The position numbers and the translations under genes were made by a program. From positions 1 through 9,454 of the forward strand of contig JAPPKT010000461.1 in the NCBI GenBank assembly GCA_028819675.1: a stretch of 9,454 bases of DNA, read 5' to 3'. The DNA comes from Caldilineaceae bacterium. GTDB lineage: Bacteria; Chloroflexota; Anaerolineae; Caldilineales; Caldilineaceae. The notes below the pieces were generated by a model. It was not told the DNA's origin and did not search any database. It was given only the letters and a program-made list of their open reading frames with translations. Every line of letters begins with the position of its first letter. Within the stretch, counting starts at the first letter, position 1. Below are positions 1-6,867 of the stretch, piece after piece.

Positions 1-974
1 AGGGCATCGGCACCGGCCCCTTCAAAGTCAGCAACTACATCCCCGATCAGATCGTTGAGTACGAACCGTTCGACGACTACTGGGGCGGGAAGCCGCAGCT
101 GGACAAGCTGGCCTTTGTCCCCTACACCGACCAGTTGGCGATGGCCGCGGCGGTGGAGAAGGGCGAATGCCACATCGCCATCCGCACGCCGCAGTCAGAA
201 TATGAACGCTTCAAGGCGATGGATCACGTCGACATCGTACTCAACCATGGCCCCAGCGCGTTCGCCTGGTACCATAACCTGCGCTACGTCCTCAACGACA
301 AACGCGTCCGCCAGGGTCTGAGTCTTGCCCTGAACCGTGACCAGATCGCCCAGGACTTCTTCTTCGGCACCGTCGAAGGAGCCAAGGCGCCGCTCTGGTA
401 CGGCGACTACGGAATCAGCCCCGATTCGGCGAAATGGTACGAGTACAATCCGGAAAAGGCCCGCCAGCTCCTGGAGGAAGGCGGTTGGGATTTCGACTAC
501 ACGTTCCGCCTGGGTATGTCGTCGCTTTCGCCGACCTACGAGCCGCTCTATGCGATGTTGCGAGAGATGTGGGATGCAGTCGGCGTCAAGACCGAGTTCC
601 ACGTCATGGCCGCCGAGTATACCAACATTCTCAACAATCCTCCGCACGACTTCGATACGCTCTTCAGCGGTTATGGTTGGGGCCTGACACCAGGCGGCTT
701 CATCCACAACTTCACTGACCCCCGCTGGGGAGACGTCGATGAGCAGGGCGTTTCAATGGTCGATGAACTGATCCTTATTGAGGACCCGGATGAGTTGCGC
801 GAGGGCGCGCTGCGGCTGCAAGAGTATGCTGCCGACCTCCAGCGCCACTGCGTAATCGCCCAGGTTCCAGGTATTCACGTGGTAAGCAAACGCGTGCAGA
901 GCGGCGGCGTCGTACCGGTTTACGGTCCGCGCACCGATTGGATCGACTGGGTCAACGTCCATGTGACGGCCTAG
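1..974 (+). CDS. ABC transporter substrate-binding protein, family 5 (partial, 5' end missing)
   Basis: C-terminal 323 residues of an extracytoplasmic solute-binding protein of the SBP_bac_5 (DppA/OppA) family, which captures peptides, oligosaccharides or nickel-type ligands for an ABC importer. The reading frame is open from base 3 at the window edge to a TAG stop at 972-974. The visible part begins with the hallmark GTGPFKVSNY block followed by YEPFDDYWGGKPQLDKL, which is the family signature around the start of lobe II. Later blocks fit as well, for example LRYVLNDKRVRQGLSLALNR (the usual 'N-DKRVRQA-sxAiDR' segment) and the AKAPLWYG stretch. The signal peptide and lipobox lie outside the window. 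The two permease genes that follow match this transporter class, so the product should be their binding component. Family assignment is secure. Ligand cannot be read: Dpp/Opp-type binding proteins in such bacteria often serve sugars as well as peptides, and the downstream hydrolase-like genes favour a glycan-derived ligand (inference). Confidence 0.93.
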   Translation, partial: GIGTGPFKVSNYIPDQIVEYEPFDDYWGGKPQLDKLAFVPYTDQLAMAAAVEKGECHIAIRTPQSEYERFKAMDHVDIVLNHGPSAFAWYHNLRYVLNDKRVRQGLSLALNRDQIAQDFFFGTVEGAKAPLWYGDYGISPDSAKWYEYNPEKARQLLEEGGWDFDYTFRLGMSSLSPTYEPLYAMLREMWDAVGVKTEFHVMAAEYTNILNNPPHDFDTLFSGYGWGLTPGGFIHNFTDPRWGDVDEQGVSMVDELILIEDPDELREGALRLQEYAADLQRHCVIAQVPGIHVVSKRVQSGGVVPVYGPRTDWIDWVNVHVTA

Positions 975-1064
975 AGGCAGTGGATCGCTGTCGGAGGTCA
1001 GTGACATGGTCCCGAAAATGGATAGCCGCTGAACTCTGACCACCAGGATTCCTGCAATCGCTGG

Positions 1065-1093
1065 CCCTCCGAGGTCGTAACGGCCTCGGAGGG
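1065..1093 (+). promoter_or_regulatory. Strong intercistronic hairpin between binding-protein and permease genes
   Basis: The 5' arm CCCTCCGAGGTCG (1065-1077) pairs with CGGCCTCGGAGGG (1081-1093) around the loop TAA. This gives 13 pairs, 12 Watson-Crick and one U-G wobble, with no mismatch. The following bases, TACTACTTCA, are not a T-run, so this is not a classic intrinsic terminator. In binding-protein operons a hairpin at this place often protects the upstream mRNA 3' end or attenuates transcription, so that the binding protein is made in excess over the permease. That role is inferred here. The 3' arm also contains CGGAGGG, the only Shine-Dalgarno-like string near the permease start, but it lies 20 bases from that ATG. 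Confidence 0.7.
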
Positions 1094-1113
1094 TACTACT
1101 TCACACAACTGAC

Positions 1114-2082
1114 ATGTCAACTTACGTTCTGCGCCGTATTCTCCTTGTCTTCCCGCTCCTGCTCGGCGCGACAATTATCAACTACACGATATTCGCGTTG
1201 TCCCCGGGGGACCCGGTTTCAGCCATGATCGACCCCTATGAGCTGAGCAACATGACGGCAGAAGACCTGCAGGAAGCGCGCGAGGCCTTGGGCCTGAATA
1301 AGCCGATTCCTGTCCGCTACATGCTCTGGCTTGGGCAGGCGATTCGGGGCAACCTGGGCTACTCGATCTGGTTCAACACGCCTGTTTTCGAGGTGATGCT
1401 GCGCGCTCTGGGGAACAGTATGCCGGTGATGATATTCGCCCTCCTTGTGTCCACCATTGCGGGGATCATTTTGGGCATCATTTCCGCCCTGAAGCCATAT
1501 TCATTGATCGACAGCATACTGACCACTTTCGCCTTTGCGGGTGTGGCCGTGCCCGGGTTTTTCTTCGCCTTGCTCCTGATCTATGCGGTGGCAATCAAAA
1601 TGGACATCCTGCCGACCGGCGGCGTCACCACACCGGGCGCCGACCCCTCTTTTGGGAACCGCTTTTCGCATATCATCCTGCCCGGCTTTGCCCTGGCCTA
1701 TGAGACGACCGGCAGCCTGCTGCGCTATACAAGGTCGAGCCTGCTGGAGGTTCTCAGCCTGGACTACATGACGACGGCGCGGGCAAAGGGCCTTGTCGAA
1801 CGCGTCGTAATCCTGCGGCATGGACTGCGCAACGCTCTGCTGCCGATCATAACCATTCTCGGCCTGCGCCTCCCCAGCTTATTTGGTGGGGCAGTGCTTA
1901 TCGAGACTGTGTTCAACTTTCCTGGAGTCGGCCTGACCCTGGTGCAGGCCACCAACATGCGAGATTATCCGCTGATGATGGGCGGCGTCCTGATATTGGC
2001 GATCCTTGTCCTGTTGAGCAACCTGCTGGCGGACCTGCTCTACACAGTGGCCGACCCGCGCATCCGCTATGAAGAAGGCTGA
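1114..2082 (+). CDS. ABC transporter permease, DppB/OppB type
   Basis: Inner-membrane permease subunit of a family-5 ABC importer, 322 residues, the usual length. The N-terminus MSTYVLRRILLVFPLLLG is typical of DppB/OppB/GsiC proteins, with a first membrane helix around residues 8-30 followed by the conserved SPGDP (30-34). Other hydrophobic segments lie near 103-125, 137-160, 187-205, 243-263 and 287-309. The cytoplasmic EAA loop that contacts the ATPase is DYMTTARAKGL (217-227), followed by RHGLRNALLPIIT. ETVFNFPGVG (264-273) and the C-terminal ADPRIRY (313-319) are also family signatures. No good ribosome binding site sits at normal spacing before the ATG, but no alternative in-frame start exists nearby and the N-terminus matches the family. 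It is separated from the binding-protein gene by 139 bases carrying a hairpin and from the next permease by 5 bases, so the two permeases are co-translated. Confidence 0.95.
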   Translation: MSTYVLRRILLVFPLLLGATIINYTIFALSPGDPVSAMIDPYELSNMTAEDLQEAREALGLNKPIPVRYMLWLGQAIRGNLGYSIWFNTPVFEVMLRALGNSMPVMIFALLVSTIAGIILGIISALKPYSLIDSILTTFAFAGVAVPGFFFALLLIYAVAIKMDILPTGGVTTPGADPSFGNRFSHIILPGFALAYETTGSLLRYTRSSLLEVLSLDYMTTARAKGLVERVVILRHGLRNALLPIITILGLRLPSLFGGAVLIETVFNFPGVGLTLVQATNMRDYPLMMGGVLILAILVLLSNLLADLLYTVADPRIRYEEG

Positions 2083-2087
2083 AGTCG

Positions 2088-3002
2088 ATGACCGAGAAGC
2101 AAACGGCAACAGCGTCCGACGAAATCTTTAGTGAGACGCGGAGTTCCTCCTCGGCCAGGCTCCGCGCCCGCTTCTGGAGCCGTTTTCGACGCCACAGAAT
2201 GGCGATGGCAAGCCTGGTCTTTCTGGTCATTATTGTCTTGCTCGCGATCGCCGCGCCCTGGGTAACCCAGCACCCTCCGAACGATATCCAATCGGGCCTG
2301 AGCCGCGCCGCACCCAGCGCCGAACACATTCTCGGGGGCGACATAGCCGGGCGCGATGTCTGGTCCCGTGTCGTCTACGGTGGACGCGTGTCCCTCTCAG
2401 TTGGGCTCGTAGCCGTCTCAATCTCGGTCCTGATCGCAGTACTCCTGGGGACGCTGGCGGGCTACTATGGCGGGTCGGTCGACATGATCATCATGCGTAT
2501 CACCGACATTGTGATGCTCTTCCCCGTCCTGATTATGATCATGACCGTGGTTTCCATTTTGGGCCCCAACATCTTCAACGTCATGGCGGTAATCGGTCTT
2601 TTTGGATGGCCAAGCTCTGCGCGCCTGGTGCGCGGCCAGATCCTGTCGGTGCGTGAGTGGGACTTCGTGATGGCGGCGCGCTGCCTGGGCGTGCTGGACC
2701 GCAACATTATGTTCAAGCACATCCTGCCGCACGTACTTGCGCCTTTGCTGGTGGCGGCGACATTCGGCGTCGCCTCCGCCATCCTGAGCGAGGCCGGTCT
2801 ATCCTTTCTGGGCCTGGGCGTGCTGCCGCCGACTGCCTCCTGGGGCAATATGCTCAACGGCGCCCAGTCCATCTTCATCCTCGAACGCCACTGGTGGATC
2901 TGGGTACCGCCCGGAATGGCGATTCTGCTCACCGTGCTGGCGATCAACTTCGTGGGCGACGGCCTGCGCGACGCCTTCGACCCCCGCATGAGTCTCGACT
3001 GA
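2088..3002 (+). CDS. ABC transporter permease, DppC/OppC type
   Basis: Second membrane subunit of the family-5 importer, 304 residues. After a polar, basic N-terminal tail (1-38) comes the OppC_N helix MAMASLVFLVIIVLLAIAAP (38-57). The signature HILGGDIAGRDVWSRVVYGG (80-99) follows, the equivalent of HPLGTDxxGRDxxSRxxyG in DppC/OppC. The EAA loop is at 192-217 (DFVMAARCLG then HILPHVL). SWGNML (251-256) and the C-terminal NFVGDGLRDAFDPR (287-300) are diagnostic. The ATG lies 5 bases after the stop of the upstream permease gene, and the GAAGAAGG string inside the end of that gene (about 2071-2078) serves as ribosome binding site. The partner ATPases (DppD/DppF type) do not follow this gene as they often do, so they are either upstream of the window or elsewhere. 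Confidence 0.95.
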   Translation: MTEKQTATASDEIFSETRSSSSARLRARFWSRFRRHRMAMASLVFLVIIVLLAIAAPWVTQHPPNDIQSGLSRAAPSAEHILGGDIAGRDVWSRVVYGGRVSLSVGLVAVSISVLIAVLLGTLAGYYGGSVDMIIMRITDIVMLFPVLIMIMTVVSILGPNIFNVMAVIGLFGWPSSARLVRGQILSVREWDFVMAARCLGVLDRNIMFKHILPHVLAPLLVAATFGVASAILSEAGLSFLGLGVLPPTASWGNMLNGAQSIFILERHWWIWVPPGMAILLTVLAINFVGDGLRDAFDPRMSLD

Positions 3003-3064
3003 CCGCCATTCCCCAACCCAACGCCCGGACTTCAACACATCCTGCCTCTGGCCGCATACCACCT

Positions 3065-3070
3065 GGAGAG
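3065..3070 (+). promoter_or_regulatory. Ribosome binding site deciding the start of the hydrolase-like gene
   Basis: GGAGAG lies 7 bases before the ATG at 3078 but only 1 base before the in-frame ATG at 3072. The spacing therefore favours the second ATG, giving a protein starting MKDRPF instead of MTMKDRPF. Confidence 0.55.
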
Positions 3071-3077
3071 AATGACA

Positions 3078-4826
3078 ATGAAAGACCGCCCCTTTCTCCT
3101 CTCGACCCTGGTGGACTTCCCCGACGACTGCCAGCGCATCGAATGGACCGAAGATCTGGTCGCGCAACTGGTCGACCGTCTGCACTGGATGGGCGTACGA
3201 CGCGTCTATTGGAACTACTACCACGCCGGTCACTGGGAGTGGTTTCTTGCATACGGACCGCTCGGCGGCGTGGCCAAGACGCTCGAAAACCTGGGCGATC
3301 CGATGCGGGTGGGACGGCGCCTGGCCCACGAGCGCGGCATGGAGTTCTATGCCGTCATTAAGCCCTATGAGAACGGCGTCAGCCACGCGCATCCCAAGGC
3401 GGTTCTGGCGAAAGACGGCATCATCGGGTTGCCCGGTATCGGCGGCTACTACCACGTCGACCCCTGGGTGCTGGCGCGGCCGGAGATGCGAGTGAAGGCC
3501 CGCCAGGCCGACCTGCCGTGCGGTCTGGACAGTACACCAGTCACGCGCGTCCAACTGCGGCAGAAGGATTCAACGCCGCTGCGCATCCAACCGGAGAACC
3601 TTGAGATCTGGACCAGCGACGATAACAATGGTTACAGCAAGCGCGACCTGGAGTTCGACCTGTCCGAGGACGTAGAGATCTGCCCCCGCGATGTCGTCGA
3701 TATCGACGGCAATCCGGTCAGCAGACAGGGCGAAGAAGTGCGCGTCCTGAATATCTCCGGCCTGAACCTCCTTGACCCCTTCATTGCCGTCACGACGAAT
3801 TTCGAAGACAGCGATGGCACATTCGCAAATACGGCGGTAGAGATGGTGCGCGCCTTTGGCCCCGACGATCAGCCCCTGCCGATCGTGGTCGCCAGCCACA
3901 AGGCGATCTGGCGGCCGGACCGCGACCTGCGCACAGGAGACCTCGAATACGACACCGGCCTGGGCGGGGCCATGGTCCGCCTGGACGTGTCCAACTCCGC
4001 TTCAGCTTTTCACAATGTCCTCACCCACACTGCCAACGCCCCTGACGGCGTGATCGCATTTGCCAAGGGCCGCAATAGATTCGTCTCAGGGTCGCTATGC
4101 GAAGGCTATCCCGAGGTGCAGGCGGACTGGATGGAGTGGGTCAGCGACTGCATCGCCGCCGGTGTCGACGGCCTGGACATTCGCATCTCCTGTCATAGTT
4201 CGTGGACCGACTCACCCGAGATCTACGGCTTCAACGCGCCGGTCGCGGCAGAGTACGAACGGCGCTACGGCGTCAACCCCGATACAGAACCCTATGATCC
4301 GGTCCTCTTGGGCGACGTGCGCGGCGACCTCTACGACCGGTTCCTGCGCGCAGCCAGAGCGCGCCTCGCAGCGGCAGGGTTGCCGCTGCATCACCACATT
4401 GAAATCGAGTCCTTCCGCCCCGATGCCTCGCCGTCGCGCACGCGTTCCCGCCCCGGCAACATCACGTTCCACTGGCGCCGCTGGCTGCGCACCGGCCTGG
4501 CCGACGAGACGACGCTCTTTGGCCGCGCCTGGACCCCCGAACGCCTGCTCAGCGACGCATTCGTGCAAGATGTCCTGGATGAGGTGGCAACAACAGGCGT
4601 GCCCGCACACCTGAGCCTGCCTGTCAAAGTTTCGGGCACCGACGGCGGGCGGCTGGCCGATCAGATCGAGTATACCTATCGTTCCGGACAACTCGACGGT
4701 TATACCATATATGAGACCGCGGCCCTCTACGACAGGCACCACACCGGCGCCGACGGCCGCCTGCATTTCCTCCCAGGTCTTACCGAAGCGGTGCGCGCAC
4801 GCGCCGAGGAACTTGGTTTGGTGTGA
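3078..4826 (+). CDS. Putative TIM-barrel glycoside-hydrolase-like protein
   Basis: 582 residues from the ATG at 3078 (584 from the ATG at 3072). I cannot place it in a numbered family. The look is that of the 'family 10 glycosylhydrolase'/hypothetical glycosyl hydrolase proteins of environmental bacteria. Alternating strands and helices suggest a (beta/alpha)8 barrel: MGVRRVYWNYYHAG (38-51), FYAVIKPY (90-97), then GVDGLDIRISCHSS (362-375), LHHHIEIES (437-445), HLSLPVKVS (511-519) and GYTIYETA (541-548). AEYERRYGVNPDTEPYDP (391-408) resembles the 'F-xRRYGxDPrtxx-DP' segment of those proteins. Residues about 150-330 are rich in beta-like, polar sequence and look like a domain inserted in the barrel. 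Candidate catalytic acids are D367, E442, E444 and E546, chosen only because they end predicted strands. There is no signal peptide or membrane helix, so it should act in the cytoplasm on material imported by the transporter encoded just upstream (69-base gap). It could instead be an isomerase-like or non-catalytic barrel. Confidence 0.72.
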   Translation: MKDRPFLLSTLVDFPDDCQRIEWTEDLVAQLVDRLHWMGVRRVYWNYYHAGHWEWFLAYGPLGGVAKTLENLGDPMRVGRRLAHERGMEFYAVIKPYENGVSHAHPKAVLAKDGIIGLPGIGGYYHVDPWVLARPEMRVKARQADLPCGLDSTPVTRVQLRQKDSTPLRIQPENLEIWTSDDNNGYSKRDLEFDLSEDVEICPRDVVDIDGNPVSRQGEEVRVLNISGLNLLDPFIAVTTNFEDSDGTFANTAVEMVRAFGPDDQPLPIVVASHKAIWRPDRDLRTGDLEYDTGLGGAMVRLDVSNSASAFHNVLTHTANAPDGVIAFAKGRNRFVSGSLCEGYPEVQADWMEWVSDCIAAGVDGLDIRISCHSSWTDSPEIYGFNAPVAAEYERRYGVNPDTEPYDPVLLGDVRGDLYDRFLRAARARLAAAGLPLHHHIEIESFRPDASPSRTRSRPGNITFHWRRWLRTGLADETTLFGRAWTPERLLSDAFVQDVLDEVATTGVPAHLSLPVKVSGTDGGRLADQIEYTYRSGQLDGYTIYETAALYDRHHTGADGRLHFLPGLTEAVRARAEELGLV

Positions 4827-4871
4827 GGCTGGCCGCAACAGGAACTGTATCCGGACCCTGGAAAGAGAACA

Positions 4872-4879
4872 AGGGGGAG
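4872..4879 (+). promoter_or_regulatory. Ribosome binding site supporting a TTG start
   Basis: AGGGGGAG lies 3 bases before an in-frame TTG at 4883; its AGGGGG core is 5 bases from it. It is the best Shine-Dalgarno match in the area and points to the TTG as the true start of the Asp-box gene. The alternative is the GTG at 4823, which overlaps the preceding TGA and has GAGGAA 11 bases upstream. Confidence 0.55.
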
Positions 4880-4882
4880 ATT

Positions 4883-6037
4883 TTGCCTAGGATCACGCTT
4901 GGCGAACCGGTCCTGATCGACCAGGCCCCGGTCGGGTTAAGAGAGTGGGGCCCATGGCAGTTCCCCCACCTTGAACGCCTGGCCGACGGCCGTATCCACC
5001 TCGAATTCCACGTCGAAGCCGATTCTGTCACCGCCTACGGGCTGCCCACCAGGCATGCGCTCTCCGCCGACGGCGGCCAGACGTGGGAGGCAGTGGAGGA
5101 CCGCGACGCACGCGGCGGCCTGCTGCTGCCGAACGGAGACCGGCTGCTGCCGGTGCAGTTTCAGTCCCGCCACCGTGCCGAGGTGACGTTGCCCGAACCG
5201 GTGCTGGTCCAGGAAGATGCGCCTAACCGTATAACCCACATATACCGTGCTGCCGACTTTCCCGCCGAGCTATCGGGCTGGCGCTTCCTGCGCCAGCGCA
5301 GTGGCGAAAAGGACTGGGTCGAAGAGACGGCCTCCGTGCGCATGCCCGGCGAAATCCGCATCGTCCGCGAGGAAATGTATGCCTACTGGCCCTCGTTTCA
5401 CCATGGCCGCTCGCAGTTGGCGCCCGATGGCTCCATTTGGGAAGCGATCCATACGAAGCGGATCGTCGACGGCGAGGTACAGCCGGCGAACAATATTGTC
5501 TATCTGCGGTCGGTCGACGCGGGATATTCCTGGGATGTTTTGAGCGAAATCCTCTACCAGCCGGACAGGGAGGCCGACCCGCACGCGGACCAGCGGGACG
5601 GCTTCACCGAGCCGGAGTTCAACTTCATGCCGGACGGCTCGGTACTGTGCCTATTGCGCACCCATGACCTGCTGGGGGTCGGTCCTTCGTACTGGTCCCG
5701 CTCGCTGGACAGCGGCCAGTCGTGGAGCCATCCGTGTGTATTTGACGACCGCGGCGTTTGGCCGCGCATGTTGACCCTGGAAAACGGGATAACGCTTGCA
5801 TCATACGGCCGGCCCGGGCTGTTCGTTCGCGCCACTGCGGACCCGGCCGGTCTCGAATGGGAGCAGAGGGTGGTGGTGGTCGAGCCAGCCGAAAGGCGCC
5901 AGGATACCTGCTCCTACTCCGCCCTGCTGGCGCTGGACGAGAACACGGCGCTGCTGGCCTACTCCGACTTCAACTACCCTGACGCGCAGGGGCAGAGGCG
6001 AAAGAGCATCATGGTGCGGACGGTTACAGTTGTCTGA
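4883..6037 (+). CDS. Asp-box (BNR) sialidase-like protein
   Basis: 384 residues from the TTG at 4883; a GTG at 4823 would add 20 residues that look like non-coding sequence (MRLAATGTVSGPWKENKGEI). Three Asp-box repeats, S/T-x-D-x-G-x-T/S-W, are visible: SADGGQTW (61-68), SVDAGYSW (210-217) and SLDSGQSW (274-281). These mark the turns of a six-bladed sialidase-type beta-propeller. The block EPEFNFMPDGSVLCLLRT (243-260) and ASYGRPGLFVR (306-316) occur where sialidase-superfamily proteins carry active-site Glu, Arg and Tyr residues. I cannot see the N-terminal arginine (RIP-type) motif of true exo-sialidases, so sialidase activity is not established. There is no signal peptide, so a cytoplasmic location next to the imported ligand is likely. 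The gene follows the hydrolase-like gene by 56 bases and probably closes the operon. It may be a glycan hydrolase or a ligand-processing propeller of unknown chemistry. Confidence 0.82.
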   Translation: MPRITLGEPVLIDQAPVGLREWGPWQFPHLERLADGRIHLEFHVEADSVTAYGLPTRHALSADGGQTWEAVEDRDARGGLLLPNGDRLLPVQFQSRHRAEVTLPEPVLVQEDAPNRITHIYRAADFPAELSGWRFLRQRSGEKDWVEETASVRMPGEIRIVREEMYAYWPSFHHGRSQLAPDGSIWEAIHTKRIVDGEVQPANNIVYLRSVDAGYSWDVLSEILYQPDREADPHADQRDGFTEPEFNFMPDGSVLCLLRTHDLLGVGPSYWSRSLDSGQSWSHPCVFDDRGVWPRMLTLENGITLASYGRPGLFVRATADPAGLEWEQRVVVVEPAERRQDTCSYSALLALDENTALLAYSDFNYPDAQGQRRKSIMVRTVTVV

Positions 6038-6082
6038 CCGCTGTTCGCAGCAGATTTCCCCGAGTAGTCACGTCACCCTGAA

Positions 6083-6141
6083 CAAAAGCCCCGCAAAAGC
6101 CGTGGACTGTGTGGATTTCCCTCTTCATTGCGGCCAAAAGC
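6083..6141 (+). repeat. Three copies of CAAAAGC in the methyltransferase leader
   Basis: CAAAAGC occurs at 6083-6089, 6094-6100 and 6135-6141, within the 116 bases between the Asp-box gene and the methyltransferase gene. The first two are 11 bases apart, about one helical turn. The same leader has GATTTCCC twice (6053-6060 and 6114-6121). The copies could be protein-binding sites, but no clear promoter hexamers are visible and the repeats may be chance. Confidence 0.3.
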
Positions 6142-6153
6142 AGGGAGTAACAC

Positions 6154-6813
6154 ATGAATGTCTCTGAAGAACAGGTCAGAGCCGGACAGGCCGCCTACAC
6201 CAAGGGAAACTTGCGCCTATATGACTTCGTTGTACTTGGCCTGACAAACCATCTGATTTGGAACTGCCCGACGAAACGTCTGCTCCAGCAGTACAACAGA
6301 CACATCACGGCAAACCATCTCGATGTCGGCGTCGGAACCGGCTATTTCCTGGATCAATGCCGTTTCCCCTCACACACACCGCGTATCGCCTTATCGGATA
6401 TCAACCGCAACTCGTTGGATTTCGCTGCCCGGCGCATTGCGCGACATTCTCCCGAGACATATCTCCGTAACGTCCTGGAACCGGTCTCCATCGATGCCGC
6501 AAACTTTGACTCCGTAGGGATTAACTACCTTCTCCACTGTCTCCCTGGAACTATTGAAGCCAAGTCCGTCATATTGGATCATCTGAAAGCGCTGATGAAT
6601 CCCAATGCCGTTCTCTTTGGTTCGACCCTACTTCACGGCGGCGTCTCTCGCAGTTGGCTAGCCAGGCGCCTGATGGCTTTATACAACAAGAAGGGCATCT
6701 TCTCGAACCACCACGACGATCTGGACGGGTTGAAGCAGGCGCTCAATCAGCGTTTTCACGATGTCTCGATCGAAATTGTCGGCTGCGCGGCGCTATTTGC
6801 CGGACGCATCTGA
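6154..6813 (+). CDS. Class I SAM-dependent methyltransferase
   Basis: 219 residues, a small stand-alone Rossmann-fold methyltransferase that moves a methyl group from S-adenosylmethionine to an unidentified small molecule. Motif I is LDVGVGTGYF (56-65), the glycine-rich SAM loop. The acidic residue after strand 2 is D82 in ALSDINRNSL. FDSVGINYLLHCLPG (118-132) is the strand-4 region, and NPNAVLFGSTLLHGG (149-163) is strand 5 with the following turn. The N-terminal block LRLYDFVVLGLTNHLIWNCP (20-39) is distinctive and probably shapes the acceptor pocket; it reminds me of a small-metabolite methyltransferase subfamily that I cannot name with certainty. The ribosome binding site AGGGAG (6142-6147) sits 6 bases before the ATG, so the start is well supported. 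A hand count gives about 54% GC over 6181-6420, against about 71% for 5101-5220 in the preceding gene. That difference and the separate leader suggest it is not a core part of the upstream operon and may be acquired. It ends 54 bases before the convergent kinase gene, with no clear terminator between them. Confidence 0.9.
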   Translation: MNVSEEQVRAGQAAYTKGNLRLYDFVVLGLTNHLIWNCPTKRLLQQYNRHITANHLDVGVGTGYFLDQCRFPSHTPRIALSDINRNSLDFAARRIARHSPETYLRNVLEPVSIDAANFDSVGINYLLHCLPGTIEAKSVILDHLKALMNPNAVLFGSTLLHGGVSRSWLARRLMALYNKKGIFSNHHDDLDGLKQALNQRFHDVSIEIVGCAALFAGRI

Positions 6814-6867
6814 TCAGCCGCATTCATAACGCGATTGTATTTGCCTAACCCTCTCCCAAGACTGCCG

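Noticed and set aside
195..707. 170-residue minus-strand open frame opposite the binding-protein gene
   Set aside because: Shadow of a clear SBP_bac_5 coding frame.
1065..1100. Intrinsic terminator after the binding-protein gene
   Set aside because: The stem is strong, but the bases after it (TACTACTTCA) are not a T-run, so I call it a regulatory or stabilising hairpin instead.
2657..3361. 234-residue plus-strand open frame overlapping the permease and hydrolase-like genes in another frame
   Set aside because: The translation is low-complexity Arg/Pro/Ala-rich, as expected of an out-of-frame reading of GC-rich genes. It crosses the boundary of two real genes.
2799..3554. 251-residue open frame on the minus strand across the end of the second permease gene and the start of the hydrolase-like gene
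   Set aside because: It spans two well-supported plus-strand genes and their gap, and its translation has no family features.
6038..6153. Sigma-70 promoter for the methyltransferase gene
   Set aside because: I saw no -35/-10 pair with acceptable spacing, so no promoter is annotated although a separate transcript is plausible.
6814..6867. Bidirectional terminator in the convergent gap
   Set aside because: No stem longer than a few pairs and no T-run on either strand could be found in these 54 bases.
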